DNA from: Hydractinia symbiolongicarpus | Lineage: Eukaryota > Cnidaria > Hydrozoa > Anthoathecata > Hydractiniidae | Direction of reading: 5' to 3' | Assembly: GCF_029227915.1 (NCBI RefSeq) | Contig: NC_079888.1 | Coordinates: 4,537,001-4,601,000, forward strand | Length of the DNA: 64,000 bases | Part shown: in pieces, positions 14,201 to 25,500 of the stretch | Layout of the letters: the number at the start of each line of letters is the position of its first letter | Numbering within the stretch: position 1 is the stretch's first letter | Translations under genes and position numbers: made by a program | Notes under the pieces: generated by a model | Seen by the model: only the letters and a program-made list of their open reading frames with translations | The model's database searches: none | Told to the model about the DNA's origin: nothing

Positions 14201-16007
14201 TTCTCCAAGACCTAAGCAATTTTTGATTTTAAATTAATGAGTAATATAATGAAACAAGTTTGTGCTAAAAGTGTAAGAAAGGCACACATATTTATTTTTA
14301 AAAAGCCGAGTGAGTAAATACTTAACTTTTAAATTGAACTAATAGATAGTTTAATGAGAGCGAAAAAGATTTTCTGGTATAAAACTAATTCGTGATAATT
14401 CCAAGCACTTTGAGGTCTTCAAATTTCTTTTGACCTTACCTTGAAAGTACGTGATAAGAGTGACTTCACAACTTCTAAACCTAAAACTTACTATTTAATA
14501 CACAGTCTTCTATTGATAAGAAATACAAGACCCAAATTCTTCAAACGACAAAAGAGCAGCTTTGAGGTGACTCAAGAAAAGGACAAAAGGAGATTACAGA
14601 AACAGCGATTTTTTCCAATAATATTCTTGTTCTAAGACGTTTTAAACAACGCAAAATTTCATTGCAACCGATGTTTGACTTTAGTTGGCGTACCAACTTA
14701 ACCGTACAAGGAAACATGTAAAATTCGAACTTCAAAGTAGAGAATCAATAAGCAATAAATAAGAGTCACTTAAGCCTGTAAGATTAAAAAGACGTAAGCA
14801 ACATTGAACCTCAACCTTAACATTGTGTTGCTTATGACAAAGTGGAGTATTAACGGTTAAAGAGTGCTTTAATAATCGATCAATTGTTCATCACTTATAC
14901 AATTTACAAGGTTATAATGTCGTGGACGATGAAAAAAGTTTATGTAGAGTTTGGACTTAACTTACTTTTAACTTTCAAGATATACTCTGAAAATACTGCT
15001 CCATAATTATTACTGACGTGGCAGCGATAGACGCCGTTATTTCGATTTGTGACGCCGAGTACTCTTAATTTATCAGGGGCGATTAAACTGTATTGCCCTT
15101 TGTTATGTATTTTCGTTCCGTTAAAAGTCCAGCTGATTGTCACATTTGATTTACAGCTGTATTTACATTCCAATGTGAGAGAATTTCTACCAGGAAAACC
15201 TTCTAATGGAGGATTTCCTTCCAATGAGATTTCTTTAATTACAGGTAACGCTAAAAAATACAAAATTAGATTGGTCTTAAGCGAACTCTATCTAGTTTGT
15301 TATAACAAATCAGAAAGCTATATCAGATACTTTACTTGAGTTGTCTCCAGTACGATCTTTTTAAAACAACAAGGCCAACAACAATAAGGTCACTAGTAGG
15401 TGTATCGTATGTGTGCATTTTAACTTTTGATTACTAAATTAATCTCCTCTGAAAACGCAAAATGCACGTAGACGTGCATAGGACGGCGCTCTCAGCCTGG
15501 GACAGTAACCGTTGCTTTTTCCTGTATTTTATAATTAGCCTATATTTTCAGATGTGGCATTCTGTAAATTAGCGCAGCAGCAAAAGCTAAATAAAAATAA
15601 GATTGTGATTATAATAAAAAGAAGAATCAAAAGCTTTTTTTAAAAAATGTTAATATTAACTAATATTGATCCAAAACTTTTGTAGTCTTTGAAGGGCAAA
15701 AAACCTTGTGATTTTCCTGTAGTTCAGTGGTTTTGTAAAAAAATGCGTGTCACATGAAAAAGAGAAACAGTAATCAAAAACACATTTAAGAGTCAAATAC
15801 AACTATTGTGTTTTCTTTTAAGATGTCTTGTATCCGTTCTCTTTTGTTTACGTCAGAAAAACTCATCCCAAACAACATAAACAACACCTGAAGAGGTTAT
15901 CAAAACAACTTAGCAATCAAAACATTCTTACGATACTCACGCGATAAGCTGCCATGAATGAACAATAACATTCGCATTGCACACATAAACGTTTTGAAAG
16001 AAGCCAT
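10928..16007 (-). CDS. Gene A: secreted four-Ig-domain protein, 8 exons, 435 aa
   Basis: Coding exons on the minus strand, in transcript order: 15941-16007, 14966-15250, 13873-14211, 13319-13421, 12761-12963, 12138-12273, 11537-11671, 10928-10967. All junctions are GT-AG, phases are consistent, and the total is 1308 bases including the stop. Residues 1-22 are a signal peptide (hydrophobic core MLLFIHGS). Ig1 is residues 23-117 (ECKYSC, ISWTF, NGVYRC; N-glycosylation sites NVT and NGT). Ig2 is about 118-230 and V-set-like (LKC, YYWG, LGGISC). Ig3 is about 231-332 (ILC, LISWYK, DFGVYKC). Ig4 is about 333-422 (LEC, GVYTC, no core Trp). The tail KSRDAFLGCSKGN places its cysteine differently from the other four genes. 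No membrane span or GPI signal is seen, so the product should be secreted. Ig1 has an extra cysteine. The function is unknown; the architecture would suit a recognition or adhesion protein. Confidence 0.86.
11238..11292. repeat. (AAT)n microsatellite
   Basis: An almost pure run of AAT/ATA triplets interrupted by AACAACAAT. It lies in intron 7 of gene A. Confidence 0.9.
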
Positions 16008-16285
16008 TGTTTTTTTCCTAAAATGCTTAAATGAATTAAAGAAAGTTATGGTGGCATCTGCATTAATACTTTTACATAACTTAGTATTCAACAACTACAC
16101 ATCAAATTTTCTGGCTTTTTACATGAACCCTTTTTATAAACTATATTAACGTTGCAACGTAGCTACGGACACCTTAAGCCTTCAGTTTACTTTTTTTCTT
16201 TTCCAAAGTTTATTCAAACACATTTTTCATGAACTATACAAAAAAAATTATTTCTCATCAAGGTGGATATAAATACTATATGGCT

Positions 16286-16386
16286 ACTACACTAAAACTT
16301 TCTTTCTGGAAATTTTGTAAATCAGATTTTTTCTGAAATTTACATCCTGTATAAATATTGATGATAAATAAATAAATAAAGAAATA
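16286..16386 (+). mobile_element. 5'-truncated LINE 3' tail upstream of gene A
   Basis: TACATCCTGTATAAATATTG followed by an AATA-type tail matches the 3' end of the LINE near 6035-6096. The stretch is missing at the corresponding place upstream of gene C (near 38447), where the flanks CTATTAAAATTGT run on directly. This indicates insertion after the units duplicated. It lies within the predicted 5' UTR intron of gene A. Confidence 0.6.
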
Positions 16387-17162
16387 AAATTGTCAGTTAA
16401 AATAAGATAAAAATAAGAATACCATCTGTGGGATGTTTGTGTCTTATCCCAAATTAATTTGTGAGAATATATTTGTCAAAGATTTAAAGTTTGCTACATA
16501 AAATATTAATAAACATAACAGCAGGCAGTATTCTGAAATTTAAATACTGCAAAAGAAATAATGGCAAACATGAAGTAACACAAGGTAAGAAACCACTTGG
16601 GATCAAAAAAAGAACCAATTTCTTAAAGCTGGGTCAATTCACTTGTTTTGGAACATACGAGTTCAGGACGTCATCAACGGCCCTAACCAACAATATCTAT
16701 GCGACCGTCAAAGAAATCACATTATTCTATACATTTTCTTGATCAGTACTTGCTCCAAATTTCTAGACTTTTCTATTTCCTTAACCGTTGGCTGAAAATA
16801 CACGACCCTATACATTTTCAAGGTTCGAGTTTCAAGGTCTAAACAAATAAGGTCACAAGTAAACAATTTTATTAAAACAAAATGCATTGGTTGGCTTTTG
16901 ATGACTTCAGCAAAAGGTTTTTAACTCCTTAGTTGTTTGTGGAAAGCACATTCTTTATCAGAGTTTCAAGCTGTTCACAATAGATGATAATGATTGGCAA
17001 ATTTCTAAACGTAATTTTTGTTTAAAATTCAAATGACAGGTCTTTTCCATTTATCTTCTGTATTCTGTCTAATTGTCTTTGTCCACAGCCTTCCACAGCT
17101 AATGTATTTGTAAATCCAAATATATCCACATGAATTCGAACTAACAAACTGAACAAACATAC
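16387..17162. other. Gene A upstream DNA (predicted 5' UTR intron)
   Basis: Non-coding sequence homologous to that upstream of gene C (for example GTGTCTTATCCCAAATTAAT near 16440). It contains no open frame with a recognisable domain. Confidence 0.5.
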
Positions 17163-17285
17163 CTAGGTAGGTGACACTTTTATTCTTTCTCTGCTCGTAA
17201 AACTTTAAAACCTTTAAGTAAATACCGAGTTAAAGATTTAATTTTTAATTTTTCTCACTTATATTAATTTATACGCGCATGCGTA
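17163..17285 (-). promoter_or_regulatory. Gene A promoter block, usual leader donor mutated
   Basis: The NRF-1-like ACGCATGCGCGT (minus strand, 17273-17284) and the conserved leader are present. The donor used in the paralogues is changed from GT to AG (17190-17189). A GTATGT preceded by CTAG at 17163 offers a replacement donor about 28 bases further downstream in the transcript. The predicted 5' UTR intron then runs to the acceptor just before the ATG. Confidence 0.42.
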
Positions 17286-20200
17286 TTAATATTGTAAACA
17301 CTTTTAAAAGTTATCTATAATCGCAAGTAAAACAAAAACAACAAACCTATCGAAACTTAGTGACAAAACGAAATATTATTTTAATAGAAAGTGCCAGAAG
17401 AAGGTTGTTTTATATATAAGAAAACTTCAGGCTGAGAAACAAACGTACAATAGGCCATAGAAATATTCTTACCGCGTTTCTAATGTTACGTGCGTTTTCT
17501 TGTGGTGTAGTTTTCGTGGTTAGTTTGAAAGTTCATAGGTTTACTCGTCAACTGAGTTATTTCAGATACTACTAAAACGGATTCGTTTTGCTTTTTGCTG
17601 ATTTTATTCAGTTGTCATTGTGCGACATGCGTATCTGAAATCCGAGCTTTTAATGTGGTACAAACTGGCGGATAGCAGGTTTTTATATAAAATCAGAGTA
17701 AAATACAGTCTGTAATTCGAACTCACAGGGGACTGAAAAGAAATTTGAATTATGGAGAGTTCGAAGTTGAAGTGCTTCGTATTTTGTTTTCATAGGTTTT
17801 CACTGTGCCTACCTTTTGCTGGAAGAGTCCCCATCTTGTTGATTAATAACAAAAATATATCCTTTGTAGTTTGAAAATAATCCTAGACCTTCGATTTTAA
17901 AATGGAACATGCAAAACACTGTTTACACTCGATGCAAGATTATCAGAGGGAGATAAAATGGCTACTTTACGTATTTCTATCTTTAAAAGTTCAATTTACG
18001 GGGTGAAATGATTTAAAGGGACCAGAAATATGGTTCGAAATATACAGGTATTCGAATTGTGGAGGTTCGAATTAGGGGAGGTCGAATTACAGAGAGTCTG
18101 TATTAAATCGGTAAAGGTTCTATTTTTTTCTGGAAACTGTTGAAACTACTTTAAGGAATGATCGTATTCTATTGTTCCTAATCAAAGACACGCTAGTGTC
18201 AAAATTCATACATGTTAACCTTTAAGAAACGTTACGTTTTTAGAAAAACATGTGCGTAGAGCTGTAAAATTGATTACAAAACAATGCAAAAACCCTAAAA
18301 TTGACATAAAAATATGTGTTCGTCTTTGTTCAATTAATATTATATACTATTTCAAATTTACTTCCATGTCGTGGTGCTCACTTATTTAATTTAGCCATGC
18401 TGTGAGTGATTAAGGAATATAATGAATATTTGTATTAAAATTGAAGGTTTAATTCTTAAAATTGTTTATATTTTGCAATTTTGTTAGGTCAGCCAAGTAA
18501 CATACAACTAGCGGTTTTAAAAGCTGCCACAAATATTTAAGTGGAAAAAAACATAATCTATGACAACTGTCGTGAGTGTACAACAGCATTTATACTTGAC
18601 TGCAGAAAAGTTTATCAAGAAAACATACCTTCACTGTGACTGTAACTGCGTTATAAGAGAAAATAAACCAGCCGTTTTGGCAGGAAGTTCTGCGGTGTAA
18701 TATTGATTTAGTAGTGGTCTACAGGGGGTATGTGCTTCAAGTTAATTGTGCAGAAAAAAATGCTCACGTTATTAATAATTTATCTTAACTGGCACAGCAA
18801 AAGACTAAAAGAAAAATATGAAAATAGAAAAATGAGTTCAAGTTTGTAAACACCGTTTTTGTGAAACCATAGTGAAATGTAAAATGCAATAAAAACAACC
18901 TTTTTTGATTTACTTCGTTTTATGAAACGAATTTTTAGCCTGTTGAAACTTGTTGTACGAAATGCAAATCTAAATTCGGTAAATTCCAGATCACAAAGAT
19001 AAAAAAACGACTGTTGCAACTTGGTACTAGTGAAACCAATATAAAATAATAATGCAAAATGATTAATTTGTAAAAATAATAGGTAACAGAGTAGTCTGTT
19101 ATAACACTCAAAAACTAATTATTCCCGCACCACCACACTAGACTGGTATCTTGCCGTGTAGGGACTTTCGAATGCTATATTCTAAATGTCTGTTTCGAAT
19201 TTTGACCTCGAGTGTTAACAAAAGTAGTGCTAGTGAATTTTATTATAAGAATGCTAAACTAAAATTCTTTTTTTTTAATTTTTATCTTACTTAGACGGTT
19301 AACAAATACAATAATAACCGATTACCCCGTGCTGTACCGAAAATATCACCCTCAGTCATTATTCTCGGTTATTTTTGTATTATTATAAACTCAACAGGAA
19401 TGATTTTATGAAATTGGTTATTGTAGAGTTTCTGGCTTCCCACTTAAACTTTGTTTATTAAGGTAGCATCCGTACATAAAAACCTTACTATATAACCCAT
19501 ATAGGTGGTTGATAAGGTATCTGATAATAATACTTTTTAACATATTTTTCTGCATCTTTATTCAGTAATCGTATATTTGTCACATAGTAAATTCAATTTA
19601 GTCAATAAACAGTTTTAATGTCGCAGTTTGATAAACGAAGCTGAAAAAATGCATGCTGTGAATATCGAGCTTAATAAAGAGAAGGGAAAAAACGTGTTTC
19701 TTTATTGCTAAGTCACGTGTTTATTAGGGTAATTATGATTGGTGCCTGCAACGCTGCAATATATACTGGTTAAGAGAACCATTGTGCCTTGGGTAAGTGA
19801 CGTAATGTAGATGGCTGGTGCTATAAACCTCGAGTACACTTCCCTAGAAGGAATATGGATGAATCTAAAGCCAGACATACGCATTGTAGTCACCGAGGGT
19901 GATCATGTAAAAGTGTGAATGTACTAAACACCGAAAGGCTTGTGACCCAAAGCTGCCGTAAGTGCTGGGTCAGTCTAACATGTGCTACATAATGACACAA
20001 AAGGGCAGTGTTTGCAGGAATCATGCGTCGTATAAAAGAGAGCATCAACGCACTGAAATCATAGTTTGTGCAGGGGAAAATGCCCTAATAAAATGCCGTG
20101 CGAACTGAAACTAAAATAATTATCCAATGGCCCGTGAAAAAATCCACGCGTTCGCTCTTCTTTATGCAGTACGCACGTCTCGCTACCATTTTGCGTGACA

Positions 20201-21903
20201 GATAGACGTATACAATGATTATAATATAGAGTAAAGACTACGTGACAAAAAATATTAGAGCAATTCACGTAAAATGAATATGGAAAGAGGAAGTAATAAC
20301 AATTGTTGCATTGACAATCGTGTAGTAAAACACAAGAAAATCATTGTATATAAACAATAAGAATTGTGCAAAAAATTCTTCATCAAAAGAACAATGCCCA
20401 TTTGAGTTCATCCGTGCCAATTTCAAACTTTTGTTTTCTAAAATCTCTTTGTCTCTATAATACTAGTGTTTAATTTTTCTTAACATGTTACAAAGAGATA
20501 TTTTTGTAAGTTTCCTAGCCATTGTAATCCCAAATACAACAATTTTAATATTTGGGTTACTACACACGTATATTGTTGTAAGAAGCAACCTATTTAGCTA
20601 GCTATAAAAGGTTCTTATTCAGGCTGGTGCTTTTTAATCCTAACCACTCCTGTTGTCTGTTTTCGTGTTAAAAGTTTTAATTTTCACTTGCTGCAGCTTG
20701 GGTTGTGCCAACCTAGTTAAATCCAGCTAGGAAATGAAAATATCACAAAATACAGTTGGTTGCAATAAAAGCGGATTTTTTGTTTTTATTTTTGTTTGCT
20801 AAATGTAGTTAGACAACTATGCCTTTCACTGTAATATGAACTTAAGTAAAAATGATAAAGTTTCTTTATTTAATGACAGACTTTCCTTTTTATTTGAACT
20901 GGCACTCAATTTTGGATCAGTAACGAAAACATATTCTGAAAAGTAAAACTGTTGCTTGTCGGTTTTAGATAAACAGGGAAACGACAGTCTGTAGCCTGTA
21001 TTTTTATGCCAGCTTAAAAAATATCATCAATCATCAAATAACATTGATAATTCATTTCCTTGGAAGAACGAGGTATTAATGGAATATTTCCTGTCGTTTT
21101 TGAACTGACACTCAAGTTCGATAAAGCTTTTTTATAGTGGGCAGAACGTCTATTATTGTCTATAAAGCAGTCACCGATTTTAACATTTTAACTTTTGACT
21201 TTTAACTTTGATTATTTTTTATAACAAAAACAGAGAAGTCCTTTTTCATCAGTTTCTTGCAGTCAAGAAAAATTGCTGTTGAGTATTTACAACAGTATTA
21301 GGTATAAGTCGATCAAATTTGTCCTTTTAACTTACACATTAGTGACAGCTGTGAAAACCTGTAGTTGTATGTTAATTGTCTGGCATGAGCGAAACTACAA
21401 GGGATCGTAACAGGTTAAACCATAGTCAAAATTAAGAATACAATTTCAATAATAATTTTGATTATGTCTCTAAATTACTCACAACATAGCTAAATTGAAG
21501 CTGTTTAAAATAGTAAGGTGTTGTTTAAGCAAAACATAACACTTATTTTTGTCGTAATTAAATCACTCAGAGTGTATCGCAAGTGGAAAGAAATGGAAGT
21601 AAATTTGAAATAGTAGTGCATTGATTGAGTAAAAACAAACACTTACTTTAACTTATTGTGGGTGTTTCGAGTGGAAGGATTGAACAGTTTTCCTATGTTT
21701 TAACAGCAAAACTATGTCACAAGAAAAACGCACGTAACTTGGAAACAATAGCACAGTGTTTCTCAACCTAAAAGTTTCCTTTTTTAATGCAACATGGCAA
21801 CTCTTTTTCTGGCAGTTTTTAATAGGATAATATTTTGTTTTGTCATTTAGTTTCGGCGCGTTTTTTTTCTTAACCTAAAATTATATGTAACTTTCATACT
21901 TAA
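17286..21903. other. Divergent spacer between genes A and B
   Basis: Non-coding. The stretch 18366-18545 and the stretch around 19610-19760 have clear counterparts in the C-D spacer (near 40315-40498 and 41080-41220), which marks it as part of the repeated unit. The homologous order includes the shared phrase TTTATTGCTAAGTCACGTG. I saw no gene in it; the short frames at 18780-19019 and 20059-20268 have no recognisable domain. Confidence 0.6.
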
Positions 21904-22008
21904 AACGCATGCGCACACATAAGATATTTATATAAGAGAAAAAATGAATATTAATTCTAAACGTGGTATCTCCACCCAGACGGTAAAGTTTGAAAGTTTT
22001 ACGAGCAG
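21904..22008 (+). promoter_or_regulatory. Gene B promoter block and probable noncoding exon
   Basis: An NRF-1-like palindrome (CGCATGCGC, 21906-21914) is followed by a TATA-like box (TTTATATAAG, 21927-21936). A stretch conserved with genes A, C and E then ends GAGCAG at 22008, directly before a donor-like GTGAAG. Joined to the acceptor at 22583, this gives a 5' UTR intron of 575 bases and a short leader before the ATG. The conserved order in four genes supports a promoter. The start site, expected near 21960, is inferred. Confidence 0.55.
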
Positions 22009-22576
22009 GTGAAGAACAAACGTGTCGCCTACCAAAGTATGTTAATTCAGTTCATCTGTTTTAATTCATTGAATATATCAAGATTCAATAATATAATTAT
22101 GGCAGATGTACTTAGTATTTGGCATTATCTTATCTGCAATCTATAATAATGTATTATTTTAATGTTATGCTTATAATGACGGATCGTCATATTGTGATGA
22201 ACCTGTTGTTAAAGGGGAGGCAACATCACATGTGAATAAAAGAAGGGACAACGTTCAACATATAACTTTCCCTTCACATGAACTAAATTATTTTATCAAC
22301 AGAATCCATTCAAAATGTGTTCGCATAAGTTAAAGACCGAACCCAACAACAAAAGAAATACTAAATTCTTTTAATTAAATGCTTTTGTCGTAACACTGTA
22401 GCGTTAATATAGTTTATGAAAAGGGTGTATGTGAGGAGGAAAGAACGTTTGAATCAACTAATCCTGATTTAACAAATATGTTGGTCCAATTTGTTTGGTA
22501 ATGGACAATCGTTAAATCCACCGAAAACGTAAATTTAGATATGTTTTGATACTATTTTTCTTCAAATCATTTGGCT

Positions 22577-22593
22577 ATTTTAGGAAGAAAACA
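22577..22593 (+). promoter_or_regulatory. Conserved splice acceptor just 5' of the start codon (gene B)
   Basis: TATTTTAG followed by GAAGAAAACA and then the ATG. The same TTTTAG stands 10-12 bases before the start codon in all five genes (upstream of 43203 in D, 57696 in E, 16007 in A and 38128 in C). It can serve as the acceptor of a 5' UTR intron or of spliced-leader trans-splicing. The purine-rich segment before the ATG is also conserved. Confidence 0.6.
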
Positions 22594-25500
22594 ATGTCCT
22601 CTTTCAAAGCTTTCCTGTACGCAGCACATATGTTATTGTTTATTCATGGCAGTTTACAATGGCGTGAGTATCTTGTTTTGATTGCTTTGTTTTTATAACC
22701 TCTTGAGATATATTTTTTGGATGCCTTTCTAACTTTGGACGTTTGGGATTATTTTGTTCTTTTTTTTTTTTTGCGAATAAACAACTTTTTATGGAACACT
22801 TAACTACGGTAAAACTTAGCTAGAGACAAACTTGATTATGCATTTTCCTTTCAGCGTTACCAAAAATTAAAGAAGTTTTATTAAGGGGACCTCCTCCAAT
22901 AGAAGGTGTGCCTGGTAAAAATACTCTCACGTTGGAATGTAAATACAGCGGAAGATCAAATGTGACAATTAGCTGGACTTTTAACAGAACGAAAATACAT
23001 GAAGGAGGGCAATACAGTTTCAGTCTTCCAGAAAGATTGAGAGTATTCGACGTCACAAATCAGAATAACGGGGTTTTTCGTTGTTACGTCGGAAATAAAT
23101 ATGGAACAGTATTCTCAGAATATAACTTCAAAGTTAACAGTAAGTTAGATATTTGAGCACAATAACAGATCCAACAGAAATTTATTTCAGCGTGAGCCAC
23201 AGTATATATTATGAATTGAATTTAAAACTGATGAACAGACCGTTTTATCTGGTAATGCTATTATTTGGTTACTTAAAGCACCTTTTGAACTGTAATAAAT
23301 TTTTTTCATAATTAACACATATTTTTGGCTAAGGCTCAATTTTGCTTAAGTGTCTTTATTTGACATGCTTAACTAATGTTAAATTTTTGATTGGAGAAAT
23401 TTGCATGTTTTCTTTCCCGATTAGGCCGCTGCGCCAATCAAAATGAAACCTTTGTTGCAAGGCGAGGACTCTATCGAAAGCAGTTGTTGTTTCCGTAATT
23501 CCCACCTTTTTTCTTTCAATTAACTTTTTTCACAGTGGCTGTTGTTTTTAAAGGGAGGTTTAACCTTTCTCGGTTATAAGTTATTGCATATCAAAAGAAA
23601 AATGTGTACTAAAGTTTAAGGTTTAGAAGTTGTAAAGTCAGTTTCGCCGTGTACTTTTTAGGTGGGGTTCTTAATAGAGGATTACAATCTGCAAATAATG
23701 TACTCACCTTATGCACTAAAGCTGATAAACTTCACCTGAAGTTTAACAATTTTAATTATAACTCTCTTTAACAAAATTTCTTTGCATTCGTTTAACTCTC
23801 TGTTAATTAATTTGAAGATTCTTTAACAATACTCATTCGTGTTAAAATGAATTATCTACTTACATACTCGCGTAAAGTGTTCTGAAAATTATAAATCAAA
23901 ACATAAAATTTCAATATTTTATAATACATGGAATTGATCTTTTTCTCAGAACGCACTTTTGTTATATTATTTTATTAATTAATTTCAAACTAAAAAATAT
24001 GCAGGTCTTGGATCATTTAAATCCAGCTGCCACCCGCGTGGAGCAACAAGGAGCGTTAAAGCAACTATTGGTGAAAGTTTAACTATAAAATGTCCTAAAC
24101 ACTCAACTGGTCGTGGGCAACTCTACTTTTGGGGCTGGAGTAGGCTATTCAGTCGTGCTCCTATGCTGCAAACCAATTTGCCAATAAAGCAGGCATTTAT
24201 TGATAAATTTGGTTCCTTCGTTATTCCGCATCTTACACAGAGACAGGTTAAATTCGCAAATCTCCTTGGTGGCATTAGGTGCTTCGTGCATGACAACAAA
24301 GAGTCGACTTACAGCTGCCGTTTTATGATTGACGCTCAAAGAGGTTTATAACATTTTTTTACTGTATGATGCATAATATTTGTTGTAAACTTATGCGATT
24401 TTGTATCAACTGTTCCCAAACTTCCAATATATTTCTTATCAAGTCAGTCGATGTTTTAATTTGGAAATTATGCTCAAGTCAAAAATTGTGAATTATTAGT
24501 GATAATATTTACGGTAACGTAAATTATACTTAGCGTTTTTGCACTGAAGATATGAAGAGATTATTTCGAAAAAACAGTATTAATAATCATAAACAAGATA
24601 AAAGATTTCGTATCACTTTTATGTAAATTCAAATTTGAGAACATAATAGTGATCGGAAATTCAGGGACATGAAGGATTTGACAAGAAAAATAAAATGAAT
24701 ATGAGAATTTACGATGCGCAATACTTTTAGATGAAAAAAGCTGATACAAAAAAATACACTGTCCCTTTTTGTGAGTCCTTCCGCTTTATTTGTTCACAGA
24801 TAAGGTTATGAAATTTATAGGCACCAACAATAAATCTTCACCAACTTTGGTATCTCACATGGATAAAACGTTCTCCGCTGTGGAAGGGAGATCAGTGGAT
24901 ATATTATGCGGTGCGGCGGGGAAGTAAGTGTGTATTCTTATCCATTTTGTGTTAATTGAAGAATGTAGTCTTACGATACACACATACAGTCTCATGGGTG
25001 CGTCTGGAGGGAACGTCTATGTAGTGGATTTATACACAGTTGTTTCATGATAAAACCGTTCTGTAGGCCGGGAATTCTAAAAAGTTACATTACCAAATAT
25101 ATTTTTAGTCCAACACCTTTAATATCCTGGTATAAAAATGGACTTAAAATTTTACCTTCAAATGGCAGTGTTGCAGGCAACATCAAAATTATGGACGAAA
25201 ATATGCGACTACGAATTGATCCGGTTCTAGAAACTGACTTCGGCGTATATAAATGCGTTGCAAGAAATATCCTGGGTGAAGACTCGAAGCAAGGAGTGTT
25301 ATTTGTGCGTAGTGAGTACTTCACGTTATCTCTAATTGCAGCTTAAAATACATCAGAGATGTAACGCTTACAAATTAAAAAATATTTGACTGTTTTGTAA
25401 TACTGCTACACCTTTCCTTGTTCTGCGCAACCTCTTTCTTTACCATCTGTAGAAATTTAAAATACACTGCTGTGTCTGTAATGATTATGTATTTTTTTTT

